DNA of 64,000 bases. It comes from Rhodobacter sp. NTK016B (GTDB lineage: Bacteria; Pseudomonadota; Alphaproteobacteria; Rhodobacterales; Rhodobacteraceae). The position numbers and the translations under genes are program-made. The notes under the pieces are model-generated. The model did no database searches and was not told the origin of the DNA. It saw only the letters and a program-made list of their open reading frames with translations. Shown in pieces: positions 53,356 through 60,837 of the stretch. Where the stretch lies: the NCBI RefSeq assembly GCF_017303295.1, contig NZ_JAFKOK010000001.1:248001-312000 (forward strand), in the 5' to 3' direction. Within the stretch, counting starts at the first letter, position 1. Every line of letters begins with the position of its first letter.

Positions 53356-54638
53356 GCGATATCATTGTCATCGGCGCCGGCATTGCCGGTCTGACCGCCG
53401 CCTACCGGCTGTCGAAGGCAGGCCATTCGGTCACCGTACTGGAAGCGGGCGCGGTGCCCGGCGGGCGCGTGGGCGACCGCGAGACGCGCGGCATTCGCTA
53501 CAATGCCGGCGCGCGGCTGATCTATCCGTTTTCCAAACCCTTCAACGCGCTGCTCGACGAACTGGGACTGCGCGACCAGATGGTGCCGGTGCGCAAGCTC
53601 TCGGCGCAATGCATCGGCCCGGATGACGACTGGTTGATCGAGTTGATGCCCGGGCCGCGCAGCCTGTTGACGCCGGGCCTGTCGCTGGCCGAGCGGATGG
53701 GATTCATCGCGTTGGGCGCGAAGATGCTTCTGGCCCGGCGGCGCAGCGATCCCGACGACGCGGCAAGCGCGCTCGCCGCCGATGCCCAAAGCCTTGCCGC
53801 CTATACCCGCCGCCACGCCGGGCCGAACGTGCTGGCACGGATGGTCGATCCGGTGTTTCGCGGCACAAGAGCCTGGAATGCCGAGGATATCTCGGCCGCC
53901 TTCTTTGCCTCGACCACGCCGCATCTGATCGGGCAGGACAGCGTCTATGTCTTCAAACAGGGCATGGCGACGCTGCCGGAAGCGCTCGCACACGGTCTGG
54001 ATCTGCGCTGCAACACGCGGGTGGTGTCGGTGACGATATCGGGCGATGGCTACGCCGTCGAAACCGAGACCGGGACGCTGCGCGCAGCGCGGGTGGTGAT
54101 GGCGGTCGAAGGGTCGCTGGTGGCAGGCCTGATGCCCGATATGGCCGCCGAAGACCGGGCGTTTTTCGACGGCGTTCGCTACAATTCGCTGGGCATCGTG
54201 CATTACCGGCTGAAGGGCGATGTGGCGCCCAAGATGAATTTCTTCGCGCGCGAGGCCGCGGGCCCCATCGCCACCTATCAGCAGGTTCCGGCAAACCCCG
54301 CCAAGGGACAGGCCGCCCAGCTTTACGCGCAGCTTTCCCCCGAAGCGAATGCGCAAGCCAAGGCCGAAGGCCGCACCGGCGCCCTGCACGGGCTGATCGA
54401 AGAGCGCGTCTTGCAGCTTTACCCGACGCTGAACGCCGATTGCGACGACCGGGTCGAGCAGTGGATCGAGCGCAAATTGCCGACCTTCTATCCCGGCTAT
54501 GCGCGCGCGATGGCGGCCTTTCGCGACCGGCAATCGGGCGGTCTGGCCTTTTGCGGGGATTATCTGGCGCAATCGCTGCTGACCGGGGCCTCTGCCAGCG
54601 GCGAGCGGGCAGCGCGGCAGATCATGGCCACGCTCTGA
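53352..54638 (+). CDS. FAD-dependent amine oxidase / protoporphyrinogen oxidase-like protein
   Basis: The 428-residue protein begins IIVIGAGIAGLTAAYRLSKAGHSVTVLEAG with GGRVGDRE, the FAD motif of the flavin amine oxidase/phytoene desaturase/protoporphyrinogen oxidase superfamily, and ends with the FAD-contact segment AFCGDYLAQSLLTGASASGERAA. It overlaps the thiamine-enzyme gene by four bases. It is unlikely to be the haem enzyme given this setting; oxidation of an amine or of a C-C bond in a catabolic step is more likely. Confidence 0.85.
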   Translation: MSDIIVIGAGIAGLTAAYRLSKAGHSVTVLEAGAVPGGRVGDRETRGIRYNAGARLIYPFSKPFNALLDELGLRDQMVPVRKLSAQCIGPDDDWLIELMPGPRSLLTPGLSLAERMGFIALGAKMLLARRRSDPDDAASALAADAQSLAAYTRRHAGPNVLARMVDPVFRGTRAWNAEDISAAFFASTTPHLIGQDSVYVFKQGMATLPEALAHGLDLRCNTRVVSVTISGDGYAVETETGTLRAARVVMAVEGSLVAGLMPDMAAEDRAFFDGVRYNSLGIVHYRLKGDVAPKMNFFAREAAGPIATYQQVPANPAKGQAAQLYAQLSPEANAQAKAEGRTGALHGLIEERVLQLYPTLNADCDDRVEQWIERKLPTFYPGYARAMAAFRDRQSGGLAFCGDYLAQSLLTGASASGERAARQIMATL

Positions 54639-54645
54639 CCGGGCG

Positions 54646-55758
54646 TTACGCCTCGTCGTCGCGGCCCCGGTTTTGCCCCGGGGCCGCGCCGGGATTGGCC
54701 GATTGCCGGGCGCTCGACGGCAGGACGCCGAAATGCAGCTTGAAGGCCGAGGTGAAGCTGGCCTGCCGCTTGTAGCCCGCCGTCTGCGAAATCTCGGCGA
54801 TCGACAGCTCGCCTTCCTCCAAAAGCGTCAGCGCGTAATCCATGCGGTATTTCTTGCGGTATTCGAAAATCGTCGTGCCGTAGAAGAACTTGAACCCGGC
54901 CTTGAGCTTGGTGGCATTGGTGCCCAGCTCGCGCGCCAGATTGGTGGCAGAGTAGTTTTTCGAGAAATCCGTGGCCAGCATCTCGCGCGCGCGCTCGAAC
55001 ATCGCGAAGTCACGATGCGAGAAATTCTGCGCCCCCTCATCCGAGCCGTCCGACAACGCGTCGGCAACAAGGCAGATGATCTCGGTCAGCTTGGCCGAGG
55101 CACGCATCAGGTCGCGCGGGCCGTCGAAGGGGATGTCCCACAGGCCCTGAAGCGCGCGCACGAAGGCACTGCTGATCTTGCGCTCGACCAGAGGGATTTC
55201 GCCGGGCGGCGGGTGAAAGAACCGCTCGACCAGCTCGGAATCGAGCCCCATCGAGTCGCGCAGCATCCGCGGCGTGACATAGATCCCCAGCAGCCGGTAG
55301 CTGCCCGGCGGGACGCGCACGGTATAGGTCATGTCGGGCGCGCAGCGCAGCGCCACCATGGTCGCTTCGTGGACCGGGTGGCCGCGGTCGTCCACCGGCG
55401 GCACGCTGCCCTCTTCCACATCCCAGCTCAGCCGCACCGGCCCTTCGATCTGGAAATGCAGCTCGACCATTCCCTCGTCGCGCACCTCTTCGTGGCGCTC
55501 GTCAAGGATCGTGCAATTGGTGATGCCGCAGAAAATCTCGTCGCGGATCGACAGGAAGCGGTAGAAACCGCTGCCCGCCTCGGCAGGCAGATCGACGCGC
55601 GCGCTGAACAGGCCCTGCACCGGATCCACCAGCGGCGGATAGGCGTCGGGGCGGGCATCCAGCGCGCGGAACACGCCCCGCAAAGTGCCCGTGCCGTCAC
55701 CGAATTCGCGACGCCACAGGCTTTTCGCCGCAGGTTGCGTATCGGGCTGGCCGGGCAT
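54646..55758 (-). CDS. AraC-family transcriptional regulator
   Basis: The 370-residue protein has a C-terminal AraC DNA-binding domain with two helix-turn-helix units (NYSATNLARELGTNATKLKAGFKFFYG and LSIAEISQTAGYKRQASFTSAFKLHFG) after a long N-terminal sensor region. The layout resembles PchR-type regulators. It converges on the flavin oxidase gene and follows the RidA gene by 35 bases on its own strand, so it could regulate the thiamine-enzyme/ABC clusters or the aldehyde dehydrogenase operon. Confidence 0.92.
   Translation of the reverse strand: MPGQPDTQPAAKSLWRREFGDGTGTLRGVFRALDARPDAYPPLVDPVQGLFSARVDLPAEAGSGFYRFLSIRDEIFCGITNCTILDERHEEVRDEGMVELHFQIEGPVRLSWDVEEGSVPPVDDRGHPVHEATMVALRCAPDMTYTVRVPPGSYRLLGIYVTPRMLRDSMGLDSELVERFFHPPPGEIPLVERKISSAFVRALQGLWDIPFDGPRDLMRASAKLTEIICLVADALSDGSDEGAQNFSHRDFAMFERAREMLATDFSKNYSATNLARELGTNATKLKAGFKFFYGTTIFEYRKKYRMDYALTLLEEGELSIAEISQTAGYKRQASFTSAFKLHFGVLPSSARQSANPGAAPGQNRGRDDEA
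54660..54688 (+). terminator. Hairpin after the flavin oxidase gene, inside the AraC 3' end
   Basis: A perfect 11-base-pair stem (CGCGGCCCCGG / CCGGGGCCGCG) with a 7-base loop lies 22 bases after the flavin oxidase stop. It falls in the last codons of the convergent AraC gene, a region with little conservation. No T tract follows, so its strength is uncertain. Confidence 0.45.
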
Positions 55759-55793
55759 TGCGGGCGGTCCCTTTCGTCGTCGCGCGTTGCCGC

Positions 55794-56174
55794 TCAGGAT
55801 AGCCTGCGCGAGGCCGAAACCTCAATCTCGACTTTGGCGCCCGGCGCGGGAAGCTGGCAGACCAGCAGGGTGTTGGTCGGGCGCACGGCGTCGAAATGCG
55901 CCTTGAGCACCCCCGCCACGCCCTTCGCGAACCCGGCTTCGGTGATATAGACGCGCACGGTCTTCACATCGGCCAGCGACGCGCCGGCCTGCCCGAGCGC
56001 TTTCGCGACCGAGGCCAGCGCGTTCTCAAGCTGCGCCTCGACGCTGTCGGGAAAGCCGCCATCGGCATCGGGGCCAAGACTCCCCGAGACATGGATCACC
56101 GGGCCGTCGATCACCGCCTTGGCGAAGCCTGCGAAATCTTCAGCGGGAGAGCCGGAAAAGATACGGTCCTTCAT
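55794..56174 (-). CDS. RidA-family protein coupled to an aldehyde dehydrogenase
   Basis: The 126-residue protein has the RidA pattern: VIHVSGSLGPDADGGF, QLENALASVAKALGQAGASLADVKTVRVYI and the C-terminal RPTNTLLVCQLPAPGAKVEIEVSA. It would hydrolyse an enamine or imine to a carbonyl compound. Its ATG overlaps the stop of the aldehyde dehydrogenase gene (ATGA), so the two may act on the same amine-derived intermediate. It is distinct in sequence from the RidA protein of the anthranilate operon. Confidence 0.88.
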   Translation of the reverse strand: MKDRIFSGSPAEDFAGFAKAVIDGPVIHVSGSLGPDADGGFPDSVEAQLENALASVAKALGQAGASLADVKTVRVYITEAGFAKGVAGVLKAHFDAVRPTNTLLVCQLPAPGAKVEIEVSASRRLS

Positions 56175-57571
56175 TGCGCGGCCTCCTCGGGCTTGCGGAC
56201 GATCAGGGCTTTCTTGAGCAGGAAGCGGTGGAACCCGCCATGCCCGTAGCGGCTGCCGCCGAGGCCCGAGGCCCCGAAGGCGGTTTTCTCGGCGCGGTCG
56301 CCGACCCCGCCCATCGTGTCGAAATCGTTGATCCAGACGCCGCCCGCATGGATCCGCTCGCCCACAGCGACGGCTTCGTCCTCGTCCCCGATGACGGTGG
56401 CGGACAGGCCGAAAACGGTGTCATTGGCAAGGCGGATTGCCTCGTCGGGCTCGTCGAAACGGGCGATGGGGATGATCGGGCCGAAGGTTTCGGCCTGCAT
56501 GATCTCCATCTCTTGCGTGACATCGACCAGAACGGTCGGCTCGCACCAGATCCCGCCATCCTTCTCGATCAGCTTCCCGCCGGTCAGGATGCGCGCGCCC
56601 TTGGCGACGGCATCGTCGAGCTGCGCCTTCAGGATCTGCGCCTGCTTGCGGAAGATGACGGGGCCCAGCTCGCCCGATTGCAAGCCCTCGGTATTCAGCG
56701 TCAGCGCCTTGGTCCGGGCGACGACGCGGTCGACGAAGGTGGGATAGATGTCGCGCCCGGCATAGACGCGCTCGATCGAACAGCACAGCTGGCCCGAATT
56801 CTCCATCGCTCCGCGCACGACGATCTCGGCGGCCTCATCGGCATCGGCGCTGTCGAGCACCACCGCCGGGTCGTTCCCGCCCAGTTCAAGGAACGCCATC
56901 TTGAATTGCGCTGCGGCCCGTTCATGGACCTTGCGGCCCGTGGGGACCGATCCCGTAAAGACCACCATGTCGGTCACGTCGATCACCGCGCCGCCGGTCT
57001 CGCCGTCGCCGGCCACGTAATCCAGCACGTCACGCAGATACTCGACCTCGGCCACCGCATTCAGGAAGGGGGCGATGAAACGGGGGGTGACTTCGGAGGG
57101 TTTGATCAGCACCGCCGAGCCCGCCAGAAGCGCGGTGATCGCGTCGATCATCGACAGGATCAGCGGGTAGTTCCACGGCGAGATGATCCCGACCAGCGGT
57201 CTGGGCACATACTGCTGGCGGAAGCTGAGCGAGCCGTCGCCCGAGCCGCCGGTCGCGGCGGCAAGCGCCTGTTCGGCGGTGGCGACGCGCATCTGGGTAA
57301 TCCCCTTGACGCCTTCGACCTCGGCCACCGACATCTCGTAACGCCCTGTATCGACGGACAAAGCATCCACGATGGCCGTGTAATGGCGGTCGACCGCCTC
57401 GCAAAGCTGAAGCATCGCGGCCTTGCGGCCTTCGAGCCCGATCTCGAGCCATTTGGTCTGCCCGTCGCGCAGCCGCGCGGCCTTGGCCGTCACGGCGGCG
57501 AGGTCGGGAACCTCGATTTTGAAGTCGACGACCCCGGATCGCGGGTTCGGCACGTCGATGGCACGGCTCAT
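56171..57571 (-). CDS. NAD(P)-dependent aldehyde dehydrogenase
   Basis: The 466-residue enzyme has the aldehyde dehydrogenase signatures: GIISPWNYPL (cofactor domain), VVFTGSVPTGR, the general base in LELGGNDPAVVLD and the nucleophile C263 in SGQLCCSIERVY. It oxidises an aldehyde to an acid. ATG at 57571 follows GAGGGAG. It lies between the methyltransferase gene (151-base gap) and the coupled RidA gene. The N-terminal part is shorter than in betaine aldehyde dehydrogenases; the substrate is unknown. Confidence 0.93.
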   Translation of the reverse strand: MSRAIDVPNPRSGVVDFKIEVPDLAAVTAKAARLRDGQTKWLEIGLEGRKAAMLQLCEAVDRHYTAIVDALSVDTGRYEMSVAEVEGVKGITQMRVATAEQALAAATGGSGDGSLSFRQQYVPRPLVGIISPWNYPLILSMIDAITALLAGSAVLIKPSEVTPRFIAPFLNAVAEVEYLRDVLDYVAGDGETGGAVIDVTDMVVFTGSVPTGRKVHERAAAQFKMAFLELGGNDPAVVLDSADADEAAEIVVRGAMENSGQLCCSIERVYAGRDIYPTFVDRVVARTKALTLNTEGLQSGELGPVIFRKQAQILKAQLDDAVAKGARILTGGKLIEKDGGIWCEPTVLVDVTQEMEIMQAETFGPIIPIARFDEPDEAIRLANDTVFGLSATVIGDEDEAVAVGERIHAGGVWINDFDTMGGVGDRAEKTAFGASGLGGSRYGHGGFHRFLLKKALIVRKPEEAAQ

Positions 57572-57722
57572 GTGAACTGGTCTCCCTCGTGGGTAATGCG
57601 GCGCGTTTGGCGCAGCATGAGGGGAGCGGCGAGAAGCTGGAAGCGCGGCGCGGCCGATGCTTCCGATATCGAAAAACATCCGCCGGATATCCGCAGGCCC
57701 GAAGGGGTGGACCGGCAGGGTC

Positions 57723-58430
57723 TCAGGCCTTCGTCCATTCCATCAGGTGGAAATAGGGGCAATCGTGATAGCGCCGGGCCAGATCGGGGTCGCCCCCATG
57801 GGGCGCGGGTTCGTCGAAATGCACCAGCCGCAGGTCGTGAGAGAGAAACGCCTGCATGTAGACATGCAGGGGACGGTGCCAGTTGCGGATCTCGATCCCG
57901 CGCCAGCGGACCCATCCGGCGCGCGATGTCATGTAGTCGCGGATCTGCATATGCGTCTCGCCGCGCGCATCCCCGACCCAGCCGCCCGCCGTGCTGAACG
58001 GGTTCAGGTTCGCCACCAGCAGCGCGCCGCCGGGCTTCAGAACGCGGGCCATCTCGGCGATGGCGGTGTCGATATCGGCAATGTCGATCAGCGTCAGATA
58101 GCTGACCACAAGGTCGAAGCTCTGATCGGCGAAGGGCAGCGCCTCGGCCCGGGCGTGTTCGTAATGCCCCTCGGGGTCGCGGGCACGGGCCATGGCCAGC
58201 AGCGACGGTGTGGGGTCGATGCCGGTGGCCGCAATGCCCTCGGCGCGCAGCATTCGGCAAAAGCGCCCTTCGCCGCAGCCCACATCCAGCGCCGTCGCAG
58301 GACTTCCCTGCCGTGCGCGGGCCAGCATCGGCGCGTCGAGGATCTGGTAGCGCGAATAATCGCCCGTATCGCCCATATCGGCGATCCACGCTTGCGCCGA
58401 GGCTTCCCAGCCATTCGCGTCGTCGGTCAT
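57723..58430 (-). CDS. Class I SAM-dependent methyltransferase
   Basis: The 235-residue protein has the SAM-binding motifs ALDVGCGEGRFCRML (motif I, about residues 46-60), GIDPTPSLLAMA and the later ADQSFDLVVSYLTLIDI and VLKPGGALLVANL. This is the ubiE-like small-molecule methyltransferase type. Its ATG overlaps the stop of the GntR gene (ATGA), so it belongs to the hyuA-hyuB-gntR transcript. The acceptor is unknown. Confidence 0.9.
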   Translation of the reverse strand: MTDDANGWEASAQAWIADMGDTGDYSRYQILDAPMLARARQGSPATALDVGCGEGRFCRMLRAEGIAATGIDPTPSLLAMARARDPEGHYEHARAEALPFADQSFDLVVSYLTLIDIADIDTAIAEMARVLKPGGALLVANLNPFSTAGGWVGDARGETHMQIRDYMTSRAGWVRWRGIEIRNWHRPLHVYMQAFLSHDLRLVHFDEPAPHGGDPDLARRYHDCPYFHLMEWTKA

Positions 58431-59101
58431 GTCCGGCCTTTCTCCGCCACTACCGCATAAGCCGCCTGCGCCCGGTCCAGCGTCTCGAGATAGAGCCGCG
58501 CGGCCCCGTCGCGGTCGCGCTGAGCCAGCGCCTCGACCACCTCGGCATGGGCCTGCGCCACCGCCGCTCGGTTCGCGGCTTCGGCCAGCGTCACGCTGCG
58601 ATAGGCCTGCATGCGGTCGTTGCAGTGATCGGCCAGTTCGGTGAGGAAACGGTTGGGGCACAGATCGAACAGCGCGCGGCGGAAGCGGGTATTGGCGGCA
58701 ATGAAATCGCGCGGCGCATCGGCGCGGATCGCGTCGTGTTCCTCGCGCGACGCCTGTTTCAGTGCCCTGACATCCGGCGTCGCGGGGAGGTGGCGCAGGA
58801 TATCGCTTTCGACCAGCAGGCGGGTGTGGAACATGTCCGCCACCTCGTCGCGGCTGAGCAGCGGCAGGCAATAGCCGCGTCCGCGCTCGGTCAGGATGCC
58901 GTTGCCAACCAGCCGGAACAGCGCCTCGCGGATCGGCGTGCGCGAGGTTTCAAGCGCGGTTGCCAGGGACGGTTCGGTTATCAGGTCGTCGGGGCCATAG
59001 ACCCCGCCGCGAATGCTCTCAAGCACCCAGTCGAAGACCTGATCGCTGAGCCGCGCGCGGCGCAGGACACGGGGTTTCTCGGCGGGGGGATCTGTGCGCA
59101 T
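58427..59101 (-). CDS. GntR/FadR (FCD)-family transcriptional regulator
   Basis: The 224-residue protein has a GntR winged helix (LSDQVFDWVLESIRGGVYGP, LATALETSRTPIREALFRLVGNGIL) and a helical FCD domain with histidines at HTRLL and EEHD that usually hold a metal. It lies 32 bases after hyuB in the same direction and overlaps the methyltransferase gene, so it probably senses the substrate or product of the HyuAB reaction and controls the operon. Confidence 0.9.
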   Translation of the reverse strand: MRTDPPAEKPRVLRRARLSDQVFDWVLESIRGGVYGPDDLITEPSLATALETSRTPIREALFRLVGNGILTERGRGYCLPLLSRDEVADMFHTRLLVESDILRHLPATPDVRALKQASREEHDAIRADAPRDFIAANTRFRRALFDLCPNRFLTELADHCNDRMQAYRSVTLAEAANRAAVAQAHAEVVEALAQRDRDGAARLYLETLDRAQAAYAVVAEKGRT

Positions 59102-59133
59102 GGGCGGCGGGGTCCTGTCTTGGGGGTCCGAGT

Positions 59134-60837
59134 TTACGGGGCCGCGTCGGGGGCGACAATATCGCCCGAGCCCGTCTTGCCGTCCTTCCTCGTCTCGCCG
59201 TCCTTCCCGGTCTCAAGTCCCGCGCGAATGTCCTGCGCCCGCGCTTGCGGATCGCGCCCGCCCGGATCGCCGAAGCCCGCACCGCCCGGCACCTCGAAGC
59301 ACAGCCGCTCGCCGGGGGCGATGGTCTGGAACCCCTTGGGCTGCAGCCCCGCGCCCGAGGCCAGCGCCAGCGCCCCCATCGCCCCCGGCGTGCCGCCCTG
59401 CCGGCCCTGCGCCTGCACCGTTGTGCGGTCGAACATCGCAAACAGCGCCACCGGGCTGCCGTCGCGGGTGGCAAGCTCAATCGACTGGCCATAGCCGCCG
59501 CGATAAGTCCCGTCGCCCGCGGAATCGGGCCGCAGTTCCTTTTTCCACAACACGATGGGCGCGTGGCTTTCGACCACTTCGACCGGCATGGCGCGCACGC
59601 CCGAGGGGAAGGCCGTGGTCGACAGCCCGTCCGCCATCGGTCGCGCCCCGCCACCGCCCGCGTTGAAAAACAGCGTCTCCCAGGCCGGGCCGGTCCAGTC
59701 GCCGGGGAATTGCCGCGCGATCTCGGGGCCCCCGCGCAGCTGAATACCCCACAGGCCGGCCGAGCCTTCGGCCGGCACCTTGTCAGGCAGGATCTGTGCC
59801 AGACAGCCCAGCACCGCCTCGGGCAGGAACTGGCCGATGATATGGCGCGCGCTGACCGGGTTGGGGCGCTGGACGTTCAGGATCGAGCCTTCGGGCGCGA
59901 CCACGCGCACCGTCGACAGCGACCCCGAATTGTTGGGCACCGCCGCGCCGATGATGCAGCGCGCCCCGAACGAGGCATAGGCGTTGGTGTAGTTATAGAC
60001 GAGGTTGATACCCTTGGGATGTGAGGGGCTGGTGCCGTCGAAATCCAGCACGACCTCGTCTTCGCGGATGGTCAGGGTGCAGGTGATGGTGATCGGCGTG
60101 CCGAACGCGTCCAGCGTGATCGTGTTGGTGGCCGAGGTCTTCGGCAATTTGCGGATCTCGGCGATCATCGCGTCCCGCGAGCGCGCAAGGATCTCGGCGC
60201 CGACCTCTTCCAGATCGTCAAGGCCCAGCAGCGCGACGGCATCGACCAGCACCTGCGCGCTGGCTTCATTGGCGGCGACATAGGACAGGATGTCGGCCTC
60301 GACCTCGTCAGGGGTGCGGACATTCGAGCGGATCATCCGCATGAGATCGTCGTTCACCACGCCCCGCCGCATGAGCTTCATCACCGGGATCGCCAGCCCT
60401 TCCTCGAAGACCGAGGCGCCATCCGGCCCCTGCCCCCGCCCGCCGATATCGAGCTGATGGCAGGTGCAGGCGAAGAAGCCGATGACGCGCCCGTCCCGGA
60501 ACACGGGCGAGGTGACGGTGATGTCGTGCACATGCCCCGAGGCGATCCACGGGTCGTTGGTGATCAGGTGATCGCCCTCTTCCAGTGTCTCGGCCGGGTA
60601 GACGGCCAGCATCTGCGGCACGGCGGCGACGGTCGAGTTGACGTGGCCCGGCGTGCCGGTCTGCGCCTGCGCCAGCATGTTGCCCGCGCGGTCGAACAGC
60701 GCGGCGGACAGATCGCCCGAATCGCGCACCACCGGGCTGAAGGCGGTGCGCATCAGCGTGCGGGCCTGTTCCTCGACAATGGCGATGAGGTTCGACCAGA
60801 TGACCTGAAAGCGGATTTCGTCGCGAGCCTGGGTCAT
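59134..60837 (-). CDS. hyuB: Hydantoinase B/oxoprolinase family protein
   Basis: The 567-residue protein matches the hydantoinase B/oxoprolinase family: MTQARDEIRFQVIWSNLIAIVEEQARTLMRTAFSPVVRDSGDLSAALFD at the start, NDPWIASGHVHDITV, FDGTSPSHPKGINLVYNYTNAYASFG and GGGGARPMADGLST. Together with HyuA it forms an ATP-dependent amide/lactam hydrolase (hydantoins, 5-oxoproline, or acetone/acetophenone carboxylation in relatives). Its ATG overlaps the stop of hyuA. Confidence 0.92.
   Translation of the reverse strand: MTQARDEIRFQVIWSNLIAIVEEQARTLMRTAFSPVVRDSGDLSAALFDRAGNMLAQAQTGTPGHVNSTVAAVPQMLAVYPAETLEEGDHLITNDPWIASGHVHDITVTSPVFRDGRVIGFFACTCHQLDIGGRGQGPDGASVFEEGLAIPVMKLMRRGVVNDDLMRMIRSNVRTPDEVEADILSYVAANEASAQVLVDAVALLGLDDLEEVGAEILARSRDAMIAEIRKLPKTSATNTITLDAFGTPITITCTLTIREDEVVLDFDGTSPSHPKGINLVYNYTNAYASFGARCIIGAAVPNNSGSLSTVRVVAPEGSILNVQRPNPVSARHIIGQFLPEAVLGCLAQILPDKVPAEGSAGLWGIQLRGGPEIARQFPGDWTGPAWETLFFNAGGGGARPMADGLSTTAFPSGVRAMPVEVVESHAPIVLWKKELRPDSAGDGTYRGGYGQSIELATRDGSPVALFAMFDRTTVQAQGRQGGTPGAMGALALASGAGLQPKGFQTIAPGERLCFEVPGGAGFGDPGGRDPQARAQDIRAGLETGKDGETRKDGKTGSGDIVAPDAAP

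Noticed and set aside
53352-54638. Flavoprotein as the haem-pathway protoporphyrinogen oxidase
   Set aside because: The fold family fits, but overlap with a thiamine enzyme gene and the lack of any haem gene nearby argue for a catabolic role.
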